A stretch of 64,000 bases of DNA from RGIG4608 sp964413365. Its GTDB lineage: Bacteria; Bacillota; Clostridia; Oscillospirales; CAG-272. A program made the translations under genes and the position numbers. A model generated the notes under the pieces. The model was given only the letters and a program-made list of their open reading frames with translations, ran no database searches and was not told the origin of the DNA. Below, in pieces: positions 51,468-59,750 of this stretch; positions within the stretch are counted from its first letter, which is position 1; the number at the start of each line of letters is the position of its first letter. The stretch is taken from assembly GCA_964413365.1 (NCBI GenBank), contig CAYPRM010000004.1, forward strand, positions 1 to 64,000, in the 5' to 3' direction.

Positions 51468-53039
51468 ATGAAGAAAACACTGATATCCATACTGTCACTT
51501 ATCGCCGTACTCGCGGTCTGTGCTTGCCTGCTCTGCGCGTGCGAGGGGCAGAGAGATCTTAAGGGCGAGTTTTTCGGCGAGGAATACCTTGACAGCATGG
51601 GTGTTCGCACTCTGCCGTCTCCGAGCCTTGACAGCTCAGTTCTGCGTGACGGCAAAACGCTCTATCTCAACCTCAGCGACGAGGAATACATCGCGTACTA
51701 TGCAAAGCTGATAGGATATTTGCGCGCGAGGACGGATATATACAACCTCTCGAAGGTGGAACATTCGACGTATCTTATGATCATTCCGACAGGCTACATC
51801 TGCAGTCCCATCGGCGATGGCTTTGTGCCGAGCTGTGAGTCGGTGAACCTTATGTTCTCGCTCACCGAGGAGCTTGGTGAGGATGGCGAGCTTGAGTCGC
51901 CGATATGTATTTCCCTCACACGCAAGAGCGGAACGCACACATACTCGGGCTTTTCGTATAATTGCTATATGACCATCAGCCAAAGCAATGTCGGCTCGGT
52001 AGTCCTCGACCGTTGCTATTACGACCACACATACGAGGAGATCGCAGAGTACCGCGTTCCGTCGGGCGGCGAAATACAGTTTATAAAATATTACACCTGC
52101 ATCTATTGCGGCGCGTCCAATTTTTCCAAGTTCATCGGCGATATGAAATACTACAAGGTCAGCGTGGATCAGGGTGGTGAGTACATCGTGCGCACCCTGC
52201 CCGACGAATATATTTCCGGCATACGCATGGACGTCTGCGTCGGTAAGCTTCACAGCAATCTCATCCTGACCGTCAACGGTATACAGATAGAAGGTCACGC
52301 ATCGGACGACGATTCTCTCTGGCACTACACATTCGTGATGCCCTGTAAGGATATCACGATAAGCATAATTGATCCGAGCGTGCCTATAATAAAGGATCTC
52401 TCGGAGATCACTCCGTGGCTCGGTGAGCTGGAGGCGAGCGATATTGCGCAGATAAAGTACCGTACATCACAGTACGGAATTGCGTCGGGCTTGCCCGTTA
52501 CCGTAAATTCCACGTCGGATAGGGAGAAGATCGAAAGCATTCTATCCGCTCTCAAGACTCTTGAGATGAGCAGCAGCGGATCAATTAACAATCCCGAGGC
52601 GGGCAAGGGCAAGGAATTTGTGTTCGTCCTCTCCGACGGCACGGTTCGCAGTATCTATTTTCAAGAGGGCAGCTATACATTTTTTGATAACTTTTTATCA
52701 AGCACCTTAGATATTTACCACACCGACTACGTACCGAGCCTTCGCGGCACGGTAACGTACTCGCTCACGTATTTCGATATACAGCCCGTCCACCCTGCGC
52801 TCTACGACGAGGCGAGCGGTGGTTTCGCGGTAAGGGAGGACTATGTGATAGACCTCAGCGAGCTTGAATTCACCGTCTGTACGGAGAGGGAGCTTGAGGG
52901 CACGAGGGTGCTGTGCAAGACCTCGGGCGGAGAGTCGGAGCTTGAGATAATGGGCAATACCACCTTCAAGATCGGCAATACCTGCTACAAGCTCGTAAAT
53001 ACCACCTTCCGTGACGCATTTACACTTGTATCACAATGA
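51468..53039 (+). CDS. Large secreted lipoprotein of unknown function
   Basis: I do not recognise this 523-residue protein. It has a lipoprotein signal: MKKTLISILSLIAVLAV followed by CACLLCACEG, with C25 (after LCA) the most likely lipidated cysteine. The mature part is beta-rich and has a CIYCG pair near 206-210. The segment around GGEYIVRTLPDEYISGIRM resembles secreted repeat-type beta domains. It is monocistronic with its own promoter and terminator. It borders the surface-protein cluster on the opposite strand. Confidence 0.8.
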   Translation: MKKTLISILSLIAVLAVCACLLCACEGQRDLKGEFFGEEYLDSMGVRTLPSPSLDSSVLRDGKTLYLNLSDEEYIAYYAKLIGYLRARTDIYNLSKVEHSTYLMIIPTGYICSPIGDGFVPSCESVNLMFSLTEELGEDGELESPICISLTRKSGTHTYSGFSYNCYMTISQSNVGSVVLDRCYYDHTYEEIAEYRVPSGGEIQFIKYYTCIYCGASNFSKFIGDMKYYKVSVDQGGEYIVRTLPDEYISGIRMDVCVGKLHSNLILTVNGIQIEGHASDDDSLWHYTFVMPCKDITISIIDPSVPIIKDLSEITPWLGELEASDIAQIKYRTSQYGIASGLPVTVNSTSDREKIESILSALKTLEMSSSGSINNPEAGKGKEFVFVLSDGTVRSIYFQEGSYTFFDNFLSSTLDIYHTDYVPSLRGTVTYSLTYFDIQPVHPALYDEASGGFAVREDYVIDLSELEFTVCTERELEGTRVLCKTSGGESELEIMGNTTFKIGNTCYKLVNTTFRDAFTLVSQ

Positions 53040-53057
53040 TCAAGCCTATCAGATAAT

Positions 53058-53092
53058 AAAAAAGCAAAACGGTCAAAACCGTTTTGCTTTTT
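53058..53092. terminator. Bidirectional intrinsic terminator
   Basis: AAAAAGCAAAACGGT pairs with ACCGTTTTGCTTTTT across CAAA. It ends both the lipoprotein gene and the convergent surface cluster. Confidence 0.9.
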
Positions 53093-53096
53093 GTTT

Positions 53097-53663
53097 TTAA
53101 GATCCGCTCTGCGGAGATATGGTTACAAGTATGATTCCTATCGTACCGTCGTAGGATATGCCCTCTCCCGAGACGGAGAAGTAGGCATTACTGCACGGTG
53201 CTCCCAACAGGGTAGTGCCCTCGGCACTTGCAAGGGGGAGAGTGGATGCTGCCAGCTCCGCATACGCTCCTTCGCTGTCCAAGGCGTAGAACTTACCCAC
53301 GATTCCTAAACCGTTTGCAGGTTGGAAGGTAAACACCGCATCTATCGCGGTATTTGAGTGGTTGGTCACTTCAATGGGGAACATATCTACGTCCCATTTG
53401 CCTGCCACCACGCCCTCGTAGGCGTGCTTGACTGCGTTCCACGTCCCCTTGCTTCCGCCGTCGTAGTTAAAGACCATAGCGTTCCATTCGATGCTGACGG
53501 AGATGATGCTTCTCTTGCTCGTTGCCGACTGCTGAAACGTTCCGTCAACGTCGATGGTGTACTCACCGACTCCGACGCCACCCTGCTGTGGGGCTGCGAC
53601 GGCGGTGAGGGATGCAAGCAGGAGAATTGCCAAGAGCAGAGCGATCGCTGATAATTTTTTCAT
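53097..53663 (-). CDS. Small secreted protein with the shared W-x-x-M-x-F-x-Y module
   Basis: This 188-residue protein has a cleavable signal peptide (AIALLLAILLLASLTAVAA). The rest is almost entirely one module: SVSIEWNAMVFNY, then HAYEG, GKWDVD, VTNHSNTAIDAVFTF and a final TIGIILVTI strand. The same module occurs in the next two genes upstream. It lacks an LPXTG-type anchor and any transmembrane tail, so it is probably secreted or a surface-assembled subunit. It is the last gene of the cluster, starting 25 bp after the LRR gene. Confidence 0.8.
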   Translation of the reverse strand: MKKLSAIALLLAILLLASLTAVAAPQQGGVGVGEYTIDVDGTFQQSATSKRSIISVSIEWNAMVFNYDGGSKGTWNAVKHAYEGVVAGKWDVDMFPIEVTNHSNTAIDAVFTFQPANGLGIVGKFYALDSEGAYAELAASTLPLASAEGTTLLGAPCSNAYFSVSGEGISYDGTIGIILVTISPQSGS

Positions 53664-53688
53664 AGCGTCGTTTCCTTTCTATTTTGTA

Positions 53689-55563
53689 TCATTCATCCGC
53701 TTTGGGGACTATTATTATCTCTGCGAACGTCTTGCCGTCGAAGGTCGCACCGACGCCTGCCGTGGCAGAAGTCGTTTCGTCGCGCTCGAGCTGTCCCTCG
53801 ACGAGAGTGAGCGTTACCTGCGTTGCGTCGTCGATGAAATTTCCGTTGATAGTTTTGAACGTGAATATGCCTGTAAATGTAATGCTCCTTAAGGCAGTGC
53901 ATCCATTGAATACATCAGTATATAAGGTAACGGACGGCAGCTCGATGCTGACGAGCGAGGTGCAATTTTCAAATGCAGAGTCCTTTACCGTATTAACATT
54001 AGGTATATCGATCGTGGTGAGACTGCTACAGCCCACAAATATGCCAATGCTTAGGGTTTCTATTTTAGGAAGTGAGACGGATTGCAGGTTAGTGCAGCCT
54101 TGGAAAGCATAATCTGCAATAATTATTGCCTCAGGCAGGGAGATGGACTGCAGGCTATCGCAACCTTTGAAAGCATAAGTTCCAATATTTGTTGCCTTGG
54201 GCAGAGAGATGGACTGCAGGCTATCGCAGTCTTGGAAAGCATAATTTTCAATATTTGTTGCCTCGGGCAGGGAGACGGACTGTAGATTATCACAGTATAT
54301 GAAAGCACTATTTCCAATATTTGTTGCCTTGGGCAGAGAGATGGACTGCAGGCTACCGCAGTCATGGAAAGCATAATTTCCAATATTTGTTGCCTCGGGC
54401 AGGGAGACGGACTGTAGATTATCACAGGATGCGAAAGCACTATATCCAATACTTGTTGCCTTGGGTAGAGAGACGGACTGCAGGTCATTGCAGTTTCCAA
54501 AAGCAGTATTTCCAATATTTGTTGCCTCGGGCAGAGAGACGGACTGCAGGTCAGTGCAGTTTAGAAAAGCATAATTTCCAATATTTGTTGCCTTGGGCAG
54601 AGAGATGGACTGCAGGCTACCGCAGTGATGGAAAGCATAATCTCCAATATTTGTTGCCTCGGGCAGGGAGACGGACTGCAGGCTATCGCAGGATTGGAAA
54701 GCTTCATATCCAATACTTGTTGCCTTGGGCGCACTGAAATTTTTTATTTTAGTGTGATCAAATGTACCATCTAAAATTTTTGTGGTATCGAGGAGCGTGA
54801 GATTATTAAGTGAGGTAAAATTCGATATGAATGATCTCAGATCGTCACCCGCTTCTAAAATGCCCGATATCGTGAGATCAGTGACATAGCTACAGGCTTT
54901 TACCTGATCAAATATAGTCATATCTGAGGATTTGATATTTAATACACTTATATGTGCTTCGTCTATAGCTTGGAACACGTCCTTCACTTCCTCTGATGAT
55001 GTAAAGCCTGTGAAGTCGCAGACGAATTCAGTCGATATTGCGATGGTGATCGTGCCGAGCCTTGTGCTCTCGGTGATCCCGGGGCTCGTGGGATCTATTT
55101 TAAAGTCGGTCGTCATGCTCGGTGCAGGATACGTTCCCTCGGGGCTCTGCGTGCGGTATGCGTCATCATCCGCGCTGTAGATCCAGAGATAATCATGCGT
55201 AAACGTGCCGCTCATACCCGAGATGGTCGAGGTGAATGAGAAGGCGGAGAGAATGGGGGCATTCGAGTGATTGGTTATCTCGATCGAGCGCGAGGTCGTA
55301 TCCCATACTCCCGAGGTGTCATTGTCGTAACGATGCTCGCCGGGGAGCCACGTGCCCATATCTGTCTGCGTGTAGGTGAAATTCATATCGTTCCACGCGA
55401 TATCGACGCAGATGATGGTATCACCGCCCGTTGGCCTCTTGTAGGTCGCGCTGACGTCGATCGGTGTGCTTGACGCACCCGATGTACTGCTCTCCGCAAG
55501 AACGGGCACAGCCACAAGGCAGAGCATCACGGTGAACACTATTAATGTAATTATTTTTTTCAT
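53689..55563 (-). CDS. Secreted leucine-rich-repeat (BspA-like) surface protein
   Basis: The 624-residue protein starts with a signal peptide (MKKIITLIVFTVMLCLVAVPVLA). The shared module follows at about 40-205 (CVDIAWNDMNFTY, TNHSNAPILSAFSF, RLGTITIAI), then about thirteen LRR_5/BspA-type repeats from roughly residue 275 to 560. The repeat unit is 22 residues, P-[KE]-A-T-x-I-G-x-x-A-F-x-x-C-x-x-L-Q-S-x-S-L. The first ten alternate PKAT and PEAT strictly. BspA-like LRRs mediate adhesion. The start at 55563 has AAAGGAGA upstream. Confidence 0.88.
   Translation of the reverse strand: MKKIITLIVFTVMLCLVAVPVLAESSTSGASSTPIDVSATYKRPTGGDTIICVDIAWNDMNFTYTQTDMGTWLPGEHRYDNDTSGVWDTTSRSIEITNHSNAPILSAFSFTSTISGMSGTFTHDYLWIYSADDDAYRTQSPEGTYPAPSMTTDFKIDPTSPGITESTRLGTITIAISTEFVCDFTGFTSSEEVKDVFQAIDEAHISVLNIKSSDMTIFDQVKACSYVTDLTISGILEAGDDLRSFISNFTSLNNLTLLDTTKILDGTFDHTKIKNFSAPKATSIGYEAFQSCDSLQSVSLPEATNIGDYAFHHCGSLQSISLPKATNIGNYAFLNCTDLQSVSLPEATNIGNTAFGNCNDLQSVSLPKATSIGYSAFASCDNLQSVSLPEATNIGNYAFHDCGSLQSISLPKATNIGNSAFIYCDNLQSVSLPEATNIENYAFQDCDSLQSISLPKATNIGTYAFKGCDSLQSISLPEAIIIADYAFQGCTNLQSVSLPKIETLSIGIFVGCSSLTTIDIPNVNTVKDSAFENCTSLVSIELPSVTLYTDVFNGCTALRSITFTGIFTFKTINGNFIDDATQVTLTLVEGQLERDETTSATAGVGATFDGKTFAEIIIVPKADE
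54068..54733 (-). repeat. 66-bp coding tandem repeats in a 132-bp alternating pattern
   Basis: The LRR region is repetitive at DNA level. GTTGCC marks recur every 66 bp (54191, 54257, 54323 and so on to 54719), and neighbouring units alternate GTTGCCTTGGGCA with GTTGCCTCGGGCA. Confidence 0.85.
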
Positions 55564-55604
55564 ATTATTATCTCCTTTTATTATCTCATTATATATCTGC
55601 GTTG

Positions 55605-58451
55605 TCAATCGTAGGTGATCTTTGAGACATTTACCGTTACCGTGCCAATGGAGACGCCTGAAAGCTCATTTTCGGGCTTGCCCGATAGGATCAGAGTCGC
55701 CGTGCCGCTGTACGAGGGGGAGAGCATGATGCTGGGACTGTCGAATACTCCCGTAACGCTGTCAAGCTTTGAATTGAAGCTCGTGGTGATCCTTACGTCC
55801 GTACCGCCTGCGTTTCTGAAGGTCAAAACGCCGCCGTCGGTCGTCCAGCCCTCGGAAATGTAGCTGTGGGTGTCGGGATTCCATTCAAGCTCGTGATATA
55901 CGAACGTCATTGCGCTCCACGTGATCTCGACCGATACCGTATCGGAAAGGAGCGTGCCGTCTGAGACGCGAACTGCGCGATTTCCGGTGTAGGTCGTATC
56001 TATGGGCGTTTCCGTGGGGGAGAGGGAAGCTTCCGCATCTCCTACCGAGATCTGCCATGCGACCTCCGTGCCGAGGGAGGGAGCAGTGCCGAACGCGCTC
56101 TTGCCCTCGCCGCCGACCGCGGTTACCGTTCCGCTCGAGATCGAAATTTCCGAGCTTTGTCCCGTGCTTGAGCCGCCGCCTATTCCGTAGGCACTTTTGC
56201 CGCCGTATGCGCTGACCGTTCCACCCGAGACGGTGATGGTCTTGCCGCTACCCGATGCGCCGCCGCCGATGCCTGCACCGCCCGTGATGGTCTCACCCGA
56301 GCCTGTGCCGCCGATCGCGACAACAACGCCGCCGCTGATGCTTATATTCCTACCGTCGCCGAAGAAGCCGCCGCCGATTCCCGATGCGCTCTCGCCACCG
56401 CGTGCGTATATCCTACCGCCCGTTACGGTGATGTTGCGCGTCGATGCATTGTCCTCGCCGCCGATGCCTGCACCGCCGATCCCGCCCGTGCAGTCGAGGA
56501 CACCGCCACCGCTGATGGTGAGCGTGCCCGTCGAGCCTGTGCTGTTGAAACTGTAGTAGCTCTTTTGGAGCGCGGCACAGAGTGCACCTGCCTTGAGAAT
56601 ACTCTTTGTGGAGATGGGAACGGTGATATTCACATCACCGTCGCCGCTCTCTATTGTTATGGGGGCTTTTCCGACCTCGAAGCTTTCAATATCCTCGGGA
56701 TCGACAAATCCCGTGTCGGAAACGTCGATGTTTACATTTTCAAGTGTTATATTTGCCGAAACGCCGCCTGCGATGACTATCGTATCTCCCGAGGGGCGTG
56801 CTTTGTCGATGTTGCTTATGGTAAGGGGCTTGGAGGTCAGAATTTTCAAGACCTTCGCCTCGTATGTGTAATCCGTGCCCTCGATGAGAGTCTCTTGGGA
56901 CGTTATTGCAAGCTCACGCTCCCACCAAGTGGCGGTCAGTGTGATATCGCCCGTTACACCGCTGTCAAAATCGTACCTTTCGCCGTTGAGCGTCCAGTAA
57001 AGGAAGATGTACCCCTCCCTCTGAGGGATCAGCGTAGGCTCTGCGACCTTTTCACCCTTTCGCAGGGTTATTGGGGAGAGAGAACCGCTCGCACCGCCGA
57101 GGTCGAAGCTGACCGTGGCGTTCACCGTGTCTCTGACTATTCCTTCACCCGTGATGGAACCGTAGAAAACGCCGTCTGCGATTATGCCCTCATTTGCTAC
57201 ACTTTTCATGAACGTTCCGCCGTCGATAAAGCCTGCGAGCTTATTGACGACTGCGCCGTTGAACGTTCCGCCGCAGATCTTCGCCCCTCCCTCGTTCGTA
57301 ACCACGCCGCTAAACGTACCGCCCGAGATGGTCGAGCTCTCCCTGTTGATGACATCTCCCTTGAACGTGCCGCCTGTGATCGCACCGTAGTTCGTTATAG
57401 TGCCGCTGAACGTACCGCCCGAGATCGTGACGCCATTGCTATCCTCCTCGAAGACAGTCGTTACATTACCTGTAAAATTACCTGCCGAGATCACGCTGCC
57501 CGCATAGACGGTGATGGGCTTTTTGAAGGCCGTGGTGGTGGATGAGGTGGAGGTGATGGTACTGTCTAAGTAAGACATTACAGTTGCATCTATCACGCCG
57601 CCGTTTGCTATTATTGTTCCAAAGCGGATAGATACATCCTTTTTTGAAGATGTATTTGTACAATTCGGATCGGAGCAGCAGAGTATCTTGGCATCACCGC
57701 TGATTATCATTGTGCCTCCGACTAAAACATCAACATCCGTTCCCACAGGGAGAACTAATGCGTCCCTGGCATCGTGATGACCGATTATCGTACCGCTCCT
57801 CATTTCGAATGTTGAATTTGAATTCCGGATCTCGACAATATTACAGATGCCCGATGATGATTTGCCTGTTATGGTGCCACCGTCCATCAGAAAATATCCT
57901 TCGTTGATGACGATCGTGCAGTACGAATTATTGATCACGGTTCCGCCACCTGCGAGATCCCAGAGCGTCAGCTTTCCGTCTATTTGGATCTTATTTTCCG
58001 AGCTCAATGTGTGCCCGTTCAGATCTATTACGATATTGCAATTTGCGGGAACGGTCAGTATGGATGTGAGCGTTATATCCGCATCGAGCGCTACGTAGTA
58101 TTGCTTTAGGTAGCCGTAATTTACACCCGTCGTGTCAAACAGATTAATGAGGTTTCTCAGATTCTCCTCGCTGTCCGCGGCTGTTCCGCCCTGCTCGGAC
58201 CATGACATCAAGCCCTTACATTCTGCACTTGCGGCTGCGTTTCCCGAGGAGCAGACGGGGCAGTCGTGGTCAAGATACGGACCTGTGCATTTGCGCTTGC
58301 AGGTGCAGACGTCCTCACCCACATCCGACGCCGCCTGTGCGTCGAGATCGAGTGGCAGATGTATATGCACAAATGATGAGAGGGGGAGCGTTGCCGCCAT
58401 AAAAACGATGCATAGCACGAGGGCTATATATCTCCGTCCTTGTAAATTCAT
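55605..58451 (-). CDS. Large secreted beta-helix surface protein with InlB-type repeat
   Basis: The 948-residue protein begins with a signal peptide (about residues 1-41, ending near LDAQAA), then a Cys-rich CTCKRKCTGPYLDHDCPVC segment. Next comes a right-handed beta-helix-like part with repeated ISGGTFSG units (about 340-450) and one InlB B-repeat (VSFDLGGASG to ITLTATW, about 455-520). A GGAGIGG-rich carbohydrate-binding-like region follows. The last 150 residues are the shared module: SVEITWSAMTFVY, DTHSY, GWTTDGG and SIGTVTVNV. No LPXTG is present. Its ATG overlaps the TGA of the upstream remnant in ATGA. Confidence 0.85.
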   Translation of the reverse strand: MNLQGRRYIALVLCIVFMAATLPLSSFVHIHLPLDLDAQAASDVGEDVCTCKRKCTGPYLDHDCPVCSSGNAAASAECKGLMSWSEQGGTAADSEENLRNLINLFDTTGVNYGYLKQYYVALDADITLTSILTVPANCNIVIDLNGHTLSSENKIQIDGKLTLWDLAGGGTVINNSYCTIVINEGYFLMDGGTITGKSSSGICNIVEIRNSNSTFEMRSGTIIGHHDARDALVLPVGTDVDVLVGGTMIISGDAKILCCSDPNCTNTSSKKDVSIRFGTIIANGGVIDATVMSYLDSTITSTSSTTTAFKKPITVYAGSVISAGNFTGNVTTVFEEDSNGVTISGGTFSGTITNYGAITGGTFKGDVINRESSTISGGTFSGVVTNEGGAKICGGTFNGAVVNKLAGFIDGGTFMKSVANEGIIADGVFYGSITGEGIVRDTVNATVSFDLGGASGSLSPITLRKGEKVAEPTLIPQREGYIFLYWTLNGERYDFDSGVTGDITLTATWWERELAITSQETLIEGTDYTYEAKVLKILTSKPLTISNIDKARPSGDTIVIAGGVSANITLENVNIDVSDTGFVDPEDIESFEVGKAPITIESGDGDVNITVPISTKSILKAGALCAALQKSYYSFNSTGSTGTLTISGGGVLDCTGGIGGAGIGGEDNASTRNITVTGGRIYARGGESASGIGGGFFGDGRNISISGGVVVAIGGTGSGETITGGAGIGGGASGSGKTITVSGGTVSAYGGKSAYGIGGGSSTGQSSEISISSGTVTAVGGEGKSAFGTAPSLGTEVAWQISVGDAEASLSPTETPIDTTYTGNRAVRVSDGTLLSDTVSVEITWSAMTFVYHELEWNPDTHSYISEGWTTDGGVLTFRNAGGTDVRITTSFNSKLDSVTGVFDSPSIMLSPSYSGTATLILSGKPENELSGVSIGTVTVNVSKITYD

Positions 58452-58931
58452 AGTACTGTATCTCCTTTGTGTATATTAAGGGAAATCATTCGTTCCCCGT
58501 GTTTTTTTAAGATCCTTATGATGATGCTTCCTATCCTTGTATCGTCGAGAGCCGCGTTGGGCTTGCCCTCAAGCGTGAGAGCCGCTGTACCGCTCTCCGT
58601 GGGGGAGAGGGTGAGCGTTGCATTTGAGAGCGTGCCCGTAATGCCGTCAAGTGTCGATGCGAACGACAGGTCTGCTATTATACTAACGTTTCCTGCGTTT
58701 GTGAGCGTCAGAGTGCCGCCGTATGCCGTAATCGTGCCACCGCTGATAGTTATATTCTGTGCCACACCGAAGAAGCCTCCGCCGATTCCTGAGTCGTCCT
58801 CTCCTCCGCGTGCGGTTATGTTACCGCCCGTGATCTACTGCCGATATCGGCATTGCACCGAGAGTCATAACAAGACAGAGAAATAGCGAGATGAGTCTCC
58901 ATGCTATCGCGGTAGTTTTGCGATCCTTCAT
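58448..58931 (-). pseudogene. Decayed fourth member of the surface-protein family
   Basis: A good ribosome site (TTGGAGAT) and ATG at 58931 begin a signal peptide, MKDRKTTAIAWRLISLF through AMPISAVDHG, that stops at 58821. In the +1 frame the sequence continues as ITGGNITARGGEDDSGIGGG, then ITISGGTITAYGG joined directly to TLTLTNAG and the module end RIGSIIIRI. It matches the C-terminal part of the 948-residue protein but lacks the long N-terminal region and the W-x-x-M-x-F-x-Y stretch. I read it as a paralogue reduced by internal deletions plus a frameshift. Its stop overlaps the next start, so it may still act as a translated leader. Confidence 0.75.
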
Positions 58932-59015
58932 ATAATTTATCTCCAAAAAATGCATTAATGCAGTATCAAAAACAAAAGCCACCCGAGACAGGGCGCAGGG
59001 AAGCGCTCCGCCTTT

Positions 59016-59120
59016 CTTCGGATGACTTGTTTTTTGAATGTGGATCAGTTGCGCCACGAGGCATTCCATGACGCTCTGTGCCGCAGATCCACCCGTGATT
59101 TTGCCGTTCAAGTCCCGAAG
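59016..59120 (-). ncRNA. Structured 5' leader of the surface-protein cluster
   Basis: The 105 bases fold into one long interrupted stem. CTTCGG and GACTTG pair with CAAGTC and CCGAAG, an inner GTGGATC pairs with GATCCAC, and TGCG/CGCA, CAC/GTG, GAG/CTC and CAT/ATG lead to a 3-nt loop, about 32 pairs in all. It lies in the leader between the promoter at 59156-59184 and the ATG at 58931. I do not recognise a known riboswitch class. Confidence 0.55.
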
Positions 59121-59155
59121 TGCTCTTGCCGCCTTATATTATATATGCATAATTC

Positions 59156-59184
59156 ATTATAACATACTCAAAGACTTTTTGCAA
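59156..59184 (-). promoter_or_regulatory. Promoter for the surface-protein cluster
   Basis: On the minus strand TTGCAA (59179-59184) and TATAAT (59156-59161) have a 17-bp spacer. The leader to 58931 is about 215 nt. Confidence 0.75.
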
Positions 59185-59263
59185 TAGGCTGTTGATAATT
59201 TTTTGAAAAAATGCGAAATTTTGAGCGATTTTTTCGATGGAATTTGACAAAATATAGACAATG

Positions 59264-59293
59264 TAAAAAGCCCCACGCTCCGAGGAGGTGGGG
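59264..59293 (-). terminator. Terminator of the lipoprotein-gtrA operon
   Basis: CCCCAC-g-CTCC pairs with GGAG-GTGGGG, followed by TTTTTAC on the minus strand. Confidence 0.8.
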
Positions 59294-59305
59294 ATGGGTC
59301 TGATG

Positions 59306-59725
59306 TTATTTTTCTGTTGTGTCGCAGGTCGTGCGATAGACGACGAATCTTGTGAAAAGGTACTCGAGCACGAGGTTTGCGAGCATATTGATGCCCTCAA
59401 CGAGGTATTCGTTGAGTCCTGCGCCCGTCGCAAAGCGTGTGAAAAACGTCGATGCAGGCGTGAAAACGACGTAGAACAGAGCCACGAGGAGCATCGACCG
59501 CTTCAGGTTGGCAGACGACTTGAAGGTGTATTTTCGATTGATCGTGAAGTTCCAGATCACCGACAGAACGAGCGAAATAAGATGCGAGATCTCCGCCTCT
59601 GCGATCCCTGCGACCTCGTTGAGAAGCGTGAAGGAAACGATCTGTATCAGCCCTGCGCTGATCGAGATGAGGGTGAATTTTAATGCACGCAAGATCTCAC
59701 GGGTACTGTTTTTTTCGTTTGACAT
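59306..59725 (-). CDS. GtrA-family membrane protein
   Basis: The 139-residue protein has four hydrophobic segments and the GtrA pattern (LKFTLISISAGLIQ, then WNFTINRKYTFKS, ending YLFTRFVVYR). GtrA proteins are thought to move lipid-linked sugars across the membrane for cell-surface glycosylation. A glycosyltransferase usually accompanies them but is not adjacent here. It follows the lipoprotein gene by 25 bp. Confidence 0.88.
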   Translation of the reverse strand: MSNEKNSTREILRALKFTLISISAGLIQIVSFTLLNEVAGIAEAEISHLISLVLSVIWNFTINRKYTFKSSANLKRSMLLVALFYVVFTPASTFFTRFATGAGLNEYLVEGINMLANLVLEYLFTRFVVYRTTCDTTEK

Positions 59726-59750
59726 AGATGTATTATCTCCAATCCTGCAA

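Noticed and set aside
54068..54733. Regular repeats that could be taken for a CRISPR array
   Set aside because: The period is an exact multiple of three, the repeats are contiguous without unique spacers, and they encode LRR units.
54321..54737. A plus-strand repetitive protein antisense to the LRR gene
   Set aside because: It exists only because the 66-bp repeats keep several frames open. The minus strand has the signal peptide, ribosome site and LRR consensus.
59016..59120. Possible c-di-GMP-I (GEMM) riboswitch before the surface cluster
   Set aside because: The minus strand has CGGCAAAA and CACGGGT, partly like GEMM, but the conserved GACGCAAAGCC and the tetraloop-receptor helix are missing and the pairing is different.
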